64,000 nucleotides of DNA from an uncultured Thermodesulfobacterium sp. (GTDB taxonomy: Bacteria > Desulfobacterota > Thermodesulfobacteria > Thermodesulfobacteriales > Thermodesulfobacteriaceae), in NCBI GenBank assembly GCA_938091335.1, contig CALLJG010000005.1, forward strand, positions 62,001 through 126,000. The letters run 5' to 3'. Made by a program: the position numbers and the translations under genes. The notes beneath the pieces were generated by a model, which was given only the letters and a program-made list of their open reading frames with translations, ran no database searches and had not been told where the DNA came from. Shown here in pieces: positions 8,678 through 17,358 of this stretch. Numbering within the stretch: the stretch's first letter is position 1; each line of letters starts with the position of its first letter.

Positions 8678-9347
8678 AGTATCTCTCCTCACATTCTATT
8701 TGGTAAATCTCTTTATAAGGTAATTCAATAGCAGTAAGAGCTCCACCGTATACACAGCCTGTATCAATTCCTATCCTATCTTTTAAAATAAGAGGAATAG
8801 AAAATGGGGTATGCCCAAACACTATAGTTTTAGGAAATGCATAATTAGAGTAGTAAAAACTCTCTCTTATCCATAATAAATCTTCTTCTTGTTGATCTTC
8901 CAAATCTTTACCAGGTCTTAAACCTGCATGAACAAAAATATAATGCTCTGTTTCATAATAAAGTCTAAGCTCTTTTAAAAATTTTAAATGCTCTGGAGGA
9001 ATTTCCAGATAACCACTTTTGTTATAGTAACTTCTAAGAGTGGAACCACCTCCATTATATAAAAATATGTCCACATCTATTCCTTTTAAAAATCTTTCAA
9101 ACATCCATTCATGATTTCCTTTAAGGGTAATTATTTTATCTCCATAAAGCTTTTTAAGCCCTATTATCTTTTCAATAACCCCCTTTGAGTCTGGACCTCT
9201 ATCAATATAATCTCCAAGAAAAATTACCAAATCTTGTCCCCATTTTACAGGAAGAATTTTTAAAAGCTTTTCTAATGCCTCCAAACACCCATGAATATCT
9301 CCTATAGCAAAAATTTTATTATATCCAGAAACGTGCTCTTCTGTCAT
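8670..9347 (-). CDS. Serine/threonine-type metallophosphoesterase (PrpE/Ap4A-hydrolase-like)
   Basis: About 225 residues. All calcineurin-like metal-binding blocks are present in order: GDIHGCLEA, FLGDYIDRGPDS, LKGNHEWMF, VHAGLRPG and FGHTPF. This places it in the PPP family of bacterial phosphatases, near bacteriophage lambda phosphatase, PrpE and diadenosine tetraphosphatases. The substrate could be phosphoprotein or a dinucleoside polyphosphate. The start is ambiguous: ATG at 9347 (chosen) or 9365, both inside the end of the radical SAM gene and both without a clear Shine-Dalgarno. It overlaps the downstream unknown gene by eight bases. Confidence 0.85.
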   Translation of the reverse strand: MTEEHVSGYNKIFAIGDIHGCLEALEKLLKILPVKWGQDLVIFLGDYIDRGPDSKGVIEKIIGLKKLYGDKIITLKGNHEWMFERFLKGIDVDIFLYNGGGSTLRSYYNKSGYLEIPPEHLKFLKELRLYYETEHYIFVHAGLRPGKDLEDQQEEDLLWIRESFYYSNYAFPKTIVFGHTPFSIPLILKDRIGIDTGCVYGGALTAIELPYKEIYQIECEERYYE

Positions 9348-10245
9348 CAAGTCTTGTAAGACCATATTTATAAGCTAATTTAAGAGCTTTTTCCCATTCT
9401 TCTTTAGTAATTTTTCTATCAAGTGGAGGATATTTCCAGGCTTCTCCACAAGGCCTATATTGATCCATAAGATTAAAATAAGTATGAGGAGATATTTCCT
9501 CAGATATAAATTTAATCACTTCCTCTGTTTGAGAAAGATCCCCTGGTAAAATTAAATGTCTAACAATTAAACCCCTTTTAGCAATTCCATTTTCTATTAT
9601 CAAATCTCCTACCTGTCGATGCATTTCTTTTAAAGCAGCTTTAACTACCTTAGAGTAATTTTTTATTTTAGAAAGTCTTAAAGCTACTTGATCATCCATG
9701 TACTTTATATCTGGCATATAAATATCTATTATTCCATCAAGAAGTTCAAGGGTTTCTACAGATTCATATCCTCCACAATTATAAACAATTGGCAAAGTAA
9801 GACCCTTTTCAGCAGCCATCTTTATTGCTTTTACTATGAAGGGAACTTGATGGGTAGGGGTAACAAGATTAATATTATGACAACCCCATATTTGTAAAAT
9901 AAGCATAATTTTTGCTAAATCCTCTTCATCAATTATATCACCTTCTCCCAAATGACTAATTTCCCAATTTTGACAATATACACAAGACAAATTACAATAA
10001 GTAAAAAAAATAGCTCCAGAACCATTTTTTCCTACTAAAGGTCTTTCTTCCCCAAAATGAGGTCCATAGCTTGAAACAATAGGTTTGTTTCCTACTTTAC
10101 ATATTCCCTTCTCCCCATTTAGACGATTAACTTTACACTTATTAGGACAAAGATCACATGAAGAAAGTTTTTCATATAAAATAGATATTCTCTTATCAAG
10201 TTCCCCTGATTTAAACAAATTTAAATAAGAAGGATATTCTTTCAT
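9319..10245 (-). CDS. Radical SAM protein, PflX/pyruvate-formate-lyase-activase-like
   Basis: 308 residues from the ATG at 10245, which overlaps the preceding stop codon as ATGA; a longer frame would run further into the upstream gene. Cys84-x3-Cys88-x2-Cys91 (YCNLSCVYCQNW) is the radical SAM [4Fe-4S] motif. An N-terminal cluster of four cysteines (Cys30, 33, 37 and 49, CDLCPNKC and GICKVG) is characteristic of the PflX-like group and may bind a second cluster or zinc. The family uses S-adenosylmethionine to form a 5'-deoxyadenosyl radical; the partner of this subgroup is generally unknown. No glycyl radical enzyme is in the window, so a true PFL-activase role is unlikely here. Confidence 0.85.
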   Translation of the reverse strand: MKEYPSYLNLFKSGELDKRISILYEKLSSCDLCPNKCKVNRLNGEKGICKVGNKPIVSSYGPHFGEERPLVGKNGSGAIFFTYCNLSCVYCQNWEISHLGEGDIIDEEDLAKIMLILQIWGCHNINLVTPTHQVPFIVKAIKMAAEKGLTLPIVYNCGGYESVETLELLDGIIDIYMPDIKYMDDQVALRLSKIKNYSKVVKAALKEMHRQVGDLIIENGIAKRGLIVRHLILPGDLSQTEEVIKFISEEISPHTYFNLMDQYRPCGEAWKYPPLDRKITKEEWEKALKLAYKYGLTRLDDRRARFWI

Positions 10246-11192
10246 AAAAGCTCTAACCAGTGATAAATTAAAGGAGGTCTTTTTAAAAGTATAGTAAAAT
10301 TTAAATAACATCCTGTACAAAAAGTGGCTAAAATATTGATATTTTCCAAGTTTTTAACCCACTCCCTTTTATATTTTTCTTGAAATCCTTTAGTCCAAAG
10401 AAATATCTTAGGAGACCCACAACAAAATTCTTTTGTTTCTATTTTATTTTTAAACAATTTAAACTCTTCTGTCAAGTGGCAAGAAAGATGAAAAATAATT
10501 TTTTCATTTTTAACTTTCTCTATTAAACTTTTTATCTCTTCATCAGCTATTTCAAAAAGCACTTGATAAGCAGGAACAATTTTTTGTGAAAGCTTCAAAA
10601 ATCTTTGTTCATAAGGAGTTCCTTGAAAAATAAAAGGATAAATCTTTTTAAATATCCAAAGACAAGTAGCACAAAATACTACAAAAGATTTATCTATTTT
10701 TTCTAAAATATTTAAATTTTTAATAGCATTTTTCTTAAATAAAGGAAAAATACCCAGGTTTAGAAAAGGCGCTCCGCAACAAAGAAATTCTTTTATTTTT
10801 TCTACTAAAATATTTTTTTTCTTCATTATAAATATAAATTTTTCCATAGCTTCTGGATATAAATATTTAATTCCACAAGAAGGATAAATCATAATTTGAC
10901 TTTTTTCAGTCTTATAAAACTGAATCTCTTTTTCTTCTAAGGTTAAAAAAGAATTTAAGTTTTTTAAATAAAATAAAGGAAATCCCATACCATGAGGGCA
11001 AATTCTTTCACATTTCTCACAAAGCAAACAAAAATCAAAACTTTCATGAACTCTGTTTTGAGAAATTAAAAAAAGCCTCCCTCTAGGAGAAAAGGCTTCT
11101 TTCTTATATATTCTATAAGAAGGACAAGATGGAACACACTTTCCACAACGAGTACATAAATTAAGAATTTCTCTCAGAGTTTTTTGACTCAT
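10242..11192 (-). CDS. (Fe-S)-binding oxidoreductase subunit, GlcF/HdrD-like with CCG motifs
   Basis: 316 residues. The N-terminus has two [4Fe-4S] ferredoxin motifs: Cys13-16-19-23 (CTRCGKCVPSCP) and Cys55-58-61-65 (CLLCEKCERICP). Two CCG-type cysteine repeats follow (CCGAPF and CCGSPK) with further cysteines in CATC and CTGC. This is the layout of glycolate/lactate oxidase iron-sulfur subunits and of HdrD, but it is shorter than GlcF (about 400). No FAD-linked oxidase partner is adjacent, so the electron donor is not identified. The gene starts 32 bases inside the HD-hydrolase gene and ends in a four-base overlap with the radical SAM gene. Confidence 0.82.
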   Translation of the reverse strand: MSQKTLREILNLCTRCGKCVPSCPSYRIYKKEAFSPRGRLFLISQNRVHESFDFCLLCEKCERICPHGMGFPLFYLKNLNSFLTLEEKEIQFYKTEKSQIMIYPSCGIKYLYPEAMEKFIFIMKKKNILVEKIKEFLCCGAPFLNLGIFPLFKKNAIKNLNILEKIDKSFVVFCATCLWIFKKIYPFIFQGTPYEQRFLKLSQKIVPAYQVLFEIADEEIKSLIEKVKNEKIIFHLSCHLTEEFKLFKNKIETKEFCCGSPKIFLWTKGFQEKYKREWVKNLENINILATFCTGCYLNFTILLKRPPLIYHWLELL

Positions 11193-11757
11193 TATCTTTA
11201 AAAAAATATTCTAACCACCAAGAACACCACTCAATTTCTAATATGGAATCTACCAATTTTTTAGCACACTCTGTAATAAGCCTTCTCTTAGCATACTCAA
11301 TCCATTTATCTGCATAAGGATTATTAAGATCTTTTTGTTCCTTTAATTGTATAATTAAATCTAATATATCTGCATCATGAACAATTTTAGCTTCAAAAGT
11401 TCTTATTTCTCTATACTCTTTCCAAATGGAAAGAATTTCATCTTTAAAATGGGTTTGAGAAAAGGCATCTCCTAAAGCTTTTTCTTCATCAGCTTTATTA
11501 TAAAGTTTATTTACTGCATTAAAATCACCTATTCTTGTTTCAGCAAAATCGTGAATTAAAGCCATTTTTAAAACCTTTTCTTTATCAATAGCTTGAAGAC
11601 AAATTTCAGAAAGAATCCATGCACAAAAAATAACCCCAAAAGAATGGGAAGCCACATTTTCTTTTCCAGTTCCTAAATAGGCATAGCCAGTTCTTTGAAT
11701 TCTTTTTAGCAAAGCAGATTCGAAAAGAAGTTTGGCATATCTATTAAGTTTCTCCAT
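11161..11757 (-). CDS. HD-domain hydrolase, YfbR/HDDC2-like nucleotidase
   Basis: 198 residues from the ATG at 11757; an in-frame TTG at 11769 is the alternative. The HD-domain metal ligands are visible as ASHSFGV, LIHDFAETRIGD and IVHDADILDLI, spaced as in the YfbR and human HDDC2 5'-deoxynucleotidases, which dephosphorylate deoxynucleoside monophosphates. Length and motif order fit. It overlaps the end of speB by 14 bases and the Fe-S gene by 32 bases, so it belongs to the speD-led operon. Substrate specificity is inferred from the family and is only moderately sure. Confidence 0.78.
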   Translation of the reverse strand: MEKLNRYAKLLFESALLKRIQRTGYAYLGTGKENVASHSFGVIFCAWILSEICLQAIDKEKVLKMALIHDFAETRIGDFNAVNKLYNKADEEKALGDAFSQTHFKDEILSIWKEYREIRTFEAKIVHDADILDLIIQLKEQKDLNNPYADKWIEYAKRRLITECAKKLVDSILEIEWCSWWLEYFFKDNESKNSERNS

Positions 11758-12607
11758 ATTTTTCAGCAAGATAAGAAGCTATTTTAAAAATAATTTTAGC
11801 ACTTACATATTCAGTAATAGAATTACAAAGATTTGGTTTTACTTCTACTATATCCATCCCCACTAAATTATATTTAGCCACCAATTTAAGAATTTGCAAA
11901 AACTCATACCAATTCATTCCTCCTGGTTCTGGAGTTCCTACTCCTGGAGCTATGGAAGGATCAAAAACATCCATATCAATTGATAAGTAAATGTTTCCTC
12001 CTTTTAAAAATTGTTCTAATCTTTCTATAGAATTTTCCATATTTTCTTTGATATCCTTCATTTTTATTATAGAAATATTTTCTCTTTTTAAAATCTCATA
12101 TTCTTCTTTACATAAAGCTCTAAATCCCATATTTAGAAGAGGAATCCCCATTTCATAAATTCTTCTCATAACTGTAGCATGACAAAGCTTGCTTTCTAAG
12201 TATTGATCTCTCAAATCTAAATGAGCATCCAAATAAAGAACTTTTAAGTCAGAAAATGTTTCTTTTAAAGCTTTTACAGAAGCTAAGGTAACTGTATGCT
12301 CTCCTCCTATTAAAATAGGAAACTGTTTTTTACTTAATGCATACTTTACTTTGTTATAAATAAATTCCAAAGCCTTATTTATTTCAAAGGGAAGTTCAGG
12401 AATTGGATAAGTAAAAAAACCAAGTATATCTTGAGGTTCAAGATAATTCTCTTCATCAAAAAATTCAAGATTAGAACTAATTTTAAGAATTTCTAAAGGA
12501 GCTTCTTTTGTTCCTTTTTGCCAAGAAGTGGTAATTTCTAAAGGAGCAGGAATAAGGGCTAACCTGGCTTTAGGATGATCAGGTAGCCCTAAAAAATTAA
12601 GTTTCAT
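11744..12607 (-). CDS. speB: Agmatinase / aminopropylagmatine ureohydrolase
   Basis: 287 residues of the arginase/agmatinase superfamily. The binuclear Mn ligands are all visible: GGEHTVTL, DAHLDLRD and SIDMDVFDPSIAPGVGTPEPGG split across two loops. The enzyme removes urea from agmatine (giving putrescine) or, in several thermophiles, from N1-aminopropylagmatine (giving spermidine). The gene starts two bases after the speD stop, so the two form one polyamine unit. No arginine decarboxylase or aminopropyltransferase is in the window. The order AdoMet decarboxylase then ureohydrolase leaves both routes open; the aminopropylagmatine route is inference from the probable thermophilic lifestyle. 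Confidence 0.88.
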   Translation of the reverse strand: MKLNFLGLPDHPKARLALIPAPLEITTSWQKGTKEAPLEILKISSNLEFFDEENYLEPQDILGFFTYPIPELPFEINKALEFIYNKVKYALSKKQFPILIGGEHTVTLASVKALKETFSDLKVLYLDAHLDLRDQYLESKLCHATVMRRIYEMGIPLLNMGFRALCKEEYEILKRENISIIKMKDIKENMENSIERLEQFLKGGNIYLSIDMDVFDPSIAPGVGTPEPGGMNWYEFLQILKLVAKYNLVGMDIVEVKPNLCNSITEYVSAKIIFKIASYLAEKYGET

Positions 12608-12609
12608 TT

Positions 12610-13065
12610 TTATAACATTAAGTCCTTTCTTTCCATGCGAATAAAATTTTCTACAGCCCTTATAGAACGCGGAAATTCAAGACCTCTGTCAAAAAATTTT
12701 ATTTCACTTTTCTTTATTTCAAAAATCTGGATTATATCTGAAATAACTTTATCTGCATCAAAGGGTCTACAAGAAAAGACATCAATACTTAAATAAAGTT
12801 TTTCAGGAAAAGTATGAATACTTATATGACTTTCAGCAATAATTACAAAACCTGAAATTCCCCAATCCTCAGGAACAGGAGCATAATATTTAAAAACATA
12901 AGGGGGAATTATTTTTGTCATCTGAATTTCTTCAGGATATTTACTTAAAAAGTTATATATAAAATCTACATCCATAAGTTTTTCTCTGTTTGCACCATAT
13001 CCATCAATAATTAAGTGCTGTCCAAAGCCATACTCAAATTTCTCCATGTTTTTAAAGTTTTTCAT
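12610..13065 (-). CDS. speD: S-adenosylmethionine decarboxylase proenzyme
   Basis: 151 residues, slightly longer than the usual prokaryotic class 1B (SpeH) type at about 120-130. The self-cleavage motif [12 protein letters not shown] is intact: Glu78-Ser79 is the cleavage site, Ser79 becomes the pyruvoyl group, and His84 and Cys99 (DVFSCRPFD) are the expected processing and catalytic residues. It makes decarboxylated AdoMet, the aminopropyl donor for spermidine. The ATG follows a GGGGGAT-type Shine-Dalgarno. It heads the long minus-strand run, with a readable promoter 36 bases further upstream. Confidence 0.93.
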   Translation of the reverse strand: MKNFKNMEKFEYGFGQHLIIDGYGANREKLMDVDFIYNFLSKYPEEIQMTKIIPPYVFKYYAPVPEDWGISGFVIIAESHISIHTFPEKLYLSIDVFSCRPFDADKVISDIIQIFEIKKSEIKFFDRGLEFPRSIRAVENFIRMERKDLML

Positions 13066-13100
13066 TTTTATCCCCCTAAATACAAATTAAAGACGGCTTA

Positions 13101-13128
13101 AAAATATATCATAAAAATTATTTGTCAA
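13101..13128 (-). promoter_or_regulatory. Probable promoter of the speD-speB operon
   Basis: On the minus strand TTGACA (13123-13128) is followed after 16 bases by TATTTT (13101-13106). The -35 overlaps the last codon and stop of the TonB-receptor gene. It leaves a leader of roughly 30 bases before the speD ATG with its Shine-Dalgarno. Confidence 0.55.
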
Positions 13129-14881
13129 GTGTTATACTTATTCCTATCCATTGAGGAATTCCCTTAACACCTCTAACCTCTTCATACTCTTCATCAAGTA
13201 AATTCTCTACCCATATATTAAAACTTATATTTTTAAATAATTTCTTAGAAAGTTCACAAAAAATTAAGTAAGTTTCTTGTTCTTTATAACGTTTTTGATA
13301 ATTCAATTTTGAAGAAAAACTTGTTTCATAGGGAAGTTTTACCTTAAATCCTAATATTAAATTATGTCTCAAATAACTTCCCATATACCTTGCAGTTTCC
13401 AATTTTTCAGAAATTTGATTCAAATAGGTATAACTAAAAATGAAAGAAAAAGAGCTCTTTTTATAATTAGTATCTATTGTAAAACCTATAGTATCTAATT
13501 TTTCCAAATTTTCAGCTTTTACTATCTTATCCTTTAAAATCCAATCAATTATATCTTCTCCTTTACGATAAAAAAGGGTAGCAGAAAAATCAAAATTTTT
13601 TTTATATCGGTCAAATCCTATCTCAAAATTATAACTTTTTTCTGATAACAATGAGGGATTTCCTTGAATGCCTGGAGACCAATAATAAAGTTCTGTAAAA
13701 CTGGGAATTCTATAAGAGTAGTTAAAAGAAGTTCTAATTTTTAAGTTCTCTTTTAAAAGATAAGCTAAGGCTAAGTTATAGGAAAAAATGTCTTCTCCCT
13801 TAGTAAAATTGTCATATCTTATACCAAAGGCAGGAAAAATTTTTGAATTTATTTTGGGATAAAACCACAAATAGAAGGCTTCTTCAATTCTTAAATGATC
13901 ACCAAGTCTTGAACTATCCAATGTTTCATAAGAATATTCTATTCCAATAAAACAATCCATATATTTCGTTTCTGTTTTAAAAGGTAAATTAACTCTAAAA
14001 ACTTGTGATTTATGAATATTTTTGTAAAAAGAAGGATTTCTGCGATCTAAAATATAGGTATCATAATTTATGCGATAAAGAATCCCTGGCTCAAAAAACC
14101 AATTGAATCCATAAAAAACTTTTTTAGCTAAAAATATATGAGTTTTTGTAGTTTCCCATTCGGTATCCCATTTAAGAGTATAAAAATTCCTTGCTCCAAA
14201 ATCTTTTTCTTGAAAACCATAAAAAAATATTTTTTCTTTATCTTTAGTATAAAAATTAAAAACTCTTATATCAAAATCTCTATTCCAAATAAATCCGGAG
14301 GAATTTTTTTGGGAAAAGATAATATTAATAGGAGAAAAAAAAGTGGAAAAACCAAGATTAAAATAAATATCCTTATAATCATAACTTCCATAAATTCCTG
14401 AAATTTTTATACCAGATGTTGAAGGTTTTAAATTGAAATTTAAAGCTCCTCCAAATCCTCCTGGACCATAAATACTACTTGCTCCTCCTGGTAAAATTTC
14501 TAAATTTTCTAAAATATCTTTTTCAAAAGGAAGATTCATTAAATGATGCCCTGTTTGGGGATCAGAAATTCTAATTCCCTCAAAAGCAATAAGACTTTGC
14601 TCAAAATTTGATCCCCTTATAGAAAGATCACTTTGAACCCCAAAGAAACCTCTTTCTCTTAGCTCAAACCCTGAATAAGTCTCAAATCCCCATTCTTTAA
14701 TTATTTCAGAATCAATTATTTTTACTTCTTGACCTATTCTCTCAAAAGACCTTACCTCAGCAGGTGCAACTACCTTTACTTCCTTTAAAACCTGCGCTTC
14801 TTCAAAAATTTCCTCGCCAAAAGAAAATCCAGAAAAAAAGAAATTTAATAAAAAAATCAATAAAATAAAACTTTTATTCAT
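13118..14881 (-). CDS. TonB-dependent outer-membrane receptor (BtuB/FepA-like)
   Basis: 587 residues from the ATG at 14881 (two in-frame GTG codons just upstream are less likely; GGA lies at a good distance). An N-terminal signal peptide (hydrophobic stretch ending SGFSFG) precedes a plug domain with SIRGSNFEQSLIAFEGIR and LPGGASSIYGPGGFGGALNF, typical plug motifs, then many aromatic-rich amphipathic strands of a 22-stranded barrel ending in GISITLDK. The family imports iron chelates, cobalamin or nickel complexes using TonB energy. No TonB/ExbBD and no periplasmic binding protein are in the window, so the ligand is open. It has its own promoter and a possible operator in the leader. Confidence 0.88.
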   Translation of the reverse strand: MNKSFILLIFLLNFFFSGFSFGEEIFEEAQVLKEVKVVAPAEVRSFERIGQEVKIIDSEIIKEWGFETYSGFELRERGFFGVQSDLSIRGSNFEQSLIAFEGIRISDPQTGHHLMNLPFEKDILENLEILPGGASSIYGPGGFGGALNFNLKPSTSGIKISGIYGSYDYKDIYFNLGFSTFFSPINIIFSQKNSSGFIWNRDFDIRVFNFYTKDKEKIFFYGFQEKDFGARNFYTLKWDTEWETTKTHIFLAKKVFYGFNWFFEPGILYRINYDTYILDRRNPSFYKNIHKSQVFRVNLPFKTETKYMDCFIGIEYSYETLDSSRLGDHLRIEEAFYLWFYPKINSKIFPAFGIRYDNFTKGEDIFSYNLALAYLLKENLKIRTSFNYSYRIPSFTELYYWSPGIQGNPSLLSEKSYNFEIGFDRYKKNFDFSATLFYRKGEDIIDWILKDKIVKAENLEKLDTIGFTIDTNYKKSSFSFIFSYTYLNQISEKLETARYMGSYLRHNLILGFKVKLPYETSFSSKLNYQKRYKEQETYLIFCELSKKLFKNISFNIWVENLLDEEYEEVRGVKGIPQWIGISITLDK

Positions 14882-14903
14882 CACCACATCCTTTAATAAT
14901 CTT

Positions 14904-14931
14904 GTTAACTTATTTATTTAATATGGTTAAC
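14904..14931. promoter_or_regulatory. Two GTTAAC palindromes 22 bp apart, possible operator
   Basis: GTTAAC occurs at 14904-14909 and again at 14926-14931, where it sits inside GGTTAACC. The centres are 22 bp apart, about two helical turns, just downstream of the predicted -10 of the TonB-receptor promoter. This is the layout of a repressor site, but no regulator is assigned and GTTAAC is not rare in AT-rich DNA. Confidence 0.3.
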
Positions 14932-14933
14932 CA

Positions 14934-14961
14934 ATTTTATATAATCTCGACATTTTGTCAA
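14934..14961 (-). promoter_or_regulatory. Probable promoter of the TonB-receptor gene
   Basis: Minus strand: TTGACA (14956-14961), 16-base spacer, TAAAAT (14934-14939). It leaves about 45-50 bases of leader before the receptor ATG. It lies in the 104-base gap between two divergent genes. Confidence 0.55.
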
Positions 14962-14985
14962 GTATTTATTATATTAAAAGGTGTT

Positions 14986-16368
14986 ATGAAAAAGGAAATT
15001 TGGATTTTAGATGACGAAAAGGGAATTTTAGATATACTAGAGGAGATTCTTAAAGATGAAGGATATGAAGTGAGGTGTTACTTATGGGGTAAAGAACTTT
15101 TGAGAGATTTAGAAATAAGGCAACCTAAGGTTATTTTTCTTGATTTATGGTTAAAAGACATAGACGGATTTGAGGTTCTTAAAAGCATTAAAAATCTTTA
15201 TCAGGAAATACAAGTGATTGTTATTTCAGGTCATGGCACTATTGATACTGCAGTTAAAGCTATTAAAATGGGAGCTTTTGATTTTATTGAAAAACCTCTT
15301 TCTTATGAAAGAATTCTTGTAAGTTTAGAAAATGCAATAAAATTAGCTTCTTTAGAAGAAGAAAATAAACGTTTAAGAGAAAGTATATTAGGTAAAGCTA
15401 AACTTTCAGGAGTTTCTCATAGTATTAAAAAAATAAAAGAACTTATTTTAAAAGTAGCACCTACTGATACTACAGTGTTAATTCAAGGAGAATCAGGAGT
15501 AGGGAAGGAGGTAATAGCTAAGTTAATTCATTTACATTCCAAACGAGCTAAAGAGGCTTTTGTAGAAATAAATTGCGCTGCTATTCCTGAAACTCTTATA
15601 GAATCAGAGTTATTTGGTTATGAGAAAGGTGCTTTTACTTCTGCTCAAAGTTCTAAAAAAGGAAAAATTGAAATAGCTAATAAAGGTACCCTTTTTTTGG
15701 ATGAAATAGGAGATCTAAGTCTTTCGGCTCAAGCTAAAATATTAAGAGTGCTTCAGGAAAAAAAATTCGAAAGACTTGGGGGAACTAAATCTATAGAAGT
15801 TGATGTAAGAATAATTGCAGCTACAAATAAAGATCTTGTTAAGCAAATAAAAAATGGAAACTTTAGGGAAGATCTTTATTTTAGAGTAAATGTTTTTCCC
15901 ATTTATATTCCTCCTCTAAGAGAAAGAAAAGAGGATATTCCTATTTTAGTGGAAGAATTTTTAGAGGAATTTAGCTATAAAGTAGGAGTTGAGAAAAAAA
16001 TAATTAAAAAGGATGCCTTAGAGGCTATTCTTAATTATTCTTGGCCTGGAAATGTAAGAGAATTGAGAAATTTTATAGAAAGAATTGTAATAATGAGTTC
16101 TTCTCAAGAAATAGGATATGAAGACTTACCTTATGATTTTAAAAATGCTATAGAAAAAAATAGACCTATTGCAGAAAATAGTGAACCTTGGTTTAAGGAA
16201 AAGACTTTTAAAAATGCTAAAATTCTTTTTGAAAAAGAGTTTCTCGAAAGAAAACTAACAGAATATAAAGGTAATATTTCAAAAACTGCAAGAGAAATAG
16301 GGCTTGGAAGAACTTATTTACAAAAAAAGTTAAAAGAATTAAATATAAAACCTCATATTAAAAACTAA
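14986..16368 (+). CDS. Sigma-54-dependent response regulator (NtrC family)
   Basis: 460 residues from the ATG at 14986, preceded by AAAGGTG; an earlier in-frame start would add an odd 28-residue hydrophobic tail. Receiver domain 1-120 with Asp9, Asp10 and phospho-acceptor Asp53 (FLDLWLKDIDG). Central AAA+ domain with Walker A GESGVGKE, the sigma-54 contact loop GAFTSA, Walker B LFLDEIGD and the RxLQEK region. C-terminal Fis-type helix-turn-helix (ISKTAREIGLGRTYLQKKL). A DNA-bound hexamer opens sigma-54 promoters when phosphorylated. No histidine kinase is adjacent. The layout most resembles NtrX. It faces the TonB-receptor gene divergently and its end overlaps tsaD by 11 bases. Confidence 0.9.
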   Translation: MKKEIWILDDEKGILDILEEILKDEGYEVRCYLWGKELLRDLEIRQPKVIFLDLWLKDIDGFEVLKSIKNLYQEIQVIVISGHGTIDTAVKAIKMGAFDFIEKPLSYERILVSLENAIKLASLEEENKRLRESILGKAKLSGVSHSIKKIKELILKVAPTDTTVLIQGESGVGKEVIAKLIHLHSKRAKEAFVEINCAAIPETLIESELFGYEKGAFTSAQSSKKGKIEIANKGTLFLDEIGDLSLSAQAKILRVLQEKKFERLGGTKSIEVDVRIIAATNKDLVKQIKNGNFREDLYFRVNVFPIYIPPLRERKEDIPILVEEFLEEFSYKVGVEKKIIKKDALEAILNYSWPGNVRELRNFIERIVIMSSSQEIGYEDLPYDFKNAIEKNRPIAENSEPWFKEKTFKNAKILFEKEFLERKLTEYKGNISKTAREIGLGRTYLQKKLKELNIKPHIKN

Positions 16369-17356
16369 ATTTTTTAAAGATTGCCCTAGAATAAGGTTCT
16401 TTTTCTAGTCCATCTATAATATTTTTTTTCCATTTAAAATACCCTACTATTCCTACCATAGCAGCATTATCAGTACAAAAAGAAAGAGAAGGAAAATATA
16501 CTTTTAAATTGGTCTTTTCTGTTTTTTCATAAAAAAGTTCTCTTAATCTTTTATTAGAGGCAACTCCTCCAGTAATTACAAGTCTTGGAATATTTAATTT
16601 TAAACCTGCTTTTATGCTCTTTTCCACCAAAACTTCACATACGGCTTCTTCAAAACTTGCACATATATCTTCAATTTTAAATTCTGAATGAGTTTTAAGA
16701 TAATTTAAAACTGAAGTTTTAAGTCCTGAAAAACTGAAATCAAATGAATTATCCTCTAAAAGCGGTCTTGGAAAGTTTATAGCTCTTTTATCTCCTTTTT
16801 CAGCTATTTTGCTTATTATGGGACCACCTGGATAGGATAAATTTAAAAGTTTTGCTACTTTGTCAAAAGCCTCTCCTGCTGCATCATCCCTTGTATGCCC
16901 CAAAAGAAGATATTCTTCCCAAGAATTAACTACGAATAAAGCAGTATGTCCTCCTGAAACCACAAGTCCTATATAAGGAAAAGAGATTTCTTTTTCTAAA
17001 AATATAGAAAAAAGATGAGCTTGGAGGTGATCTACTGCTATTAAAGGTATTTTTAAAACAAAGCTCAGAGCTTTAGCTAAGGACACCCCAACTAAAAGCG
17101 ACCCTATAAGCCCTGGACCAAAAGTAACACAAATACCTTTTAATTTTTCAAAGGAAACTCCTGTCTCATTTAAAAGCTTTTTGATAAGTGGCATCAAAAC
17201 CTCAAGCTGTTTACGGGAAGCAATTTCAGGAACTATTCCCCCAAAAGGAGAATGTATAGCTACTTGAGAATAAAGAAGATGGTGTAAAAGCTTTCCTTGT
17301 TCAGAAAAAAGAGCAACCCCTGTTTCGTCACAAGAAGTTTCTATAGCAAGAAGCAT
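16358..17356 (-). CDS. tsaD: tRNA N6-adenosine threonylcarbamoyltransferase TsaD
   Basis: 332 residues. The start is ATG at 17356, with a TTG two codons earlier as an alternative. Typical Kae1/TsaD ASKHA motifs: AIETSCDETGVAL, the metal-binding HLQAHLFSIF, GLVVSGGHTAL, and a C-terminal SFCTDNAAMVG. It transfers threonylcarbamoyl to A37 of ANN-decoding tRNAs, with TsaB and TsaE, which are not in the window. It begins three bases after the gmhA stop (or overlaps it if TTG is used), so the two are coupled. Confidence 0.96.
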   Translation of the reverse strand: MLLAIETSCDETGVALFSEQGKLLHHLLYSQVAIHSPFGGIVPEIASRKQLEVLMPLIKKLLNETGVSFEKLKGICVTFGPGLIGSLLVGVSLAKALSFVLKIPLIAVDHLQAHLFSIFLEKEISFPYIGLVVSGGHTALFVVNSWEEYLLLGHTRDDAAGEAFDKVAKLLNLSYPGGPIISKIAEKGDKRAINFPRPLLEDNSFDFSFSGLKTSVLNYLKTHSEFKIEDICASFEEAVCEVLVEKSIKAGLKLNIPRLVITGGVASNKRLRELFYEKTEKTNLKVYFPSLSFCTDNAAMVGIVGYFKWKKNIIDGLEKEPYSRAIFKKFSF

Positions 17357-17358
17357 TC

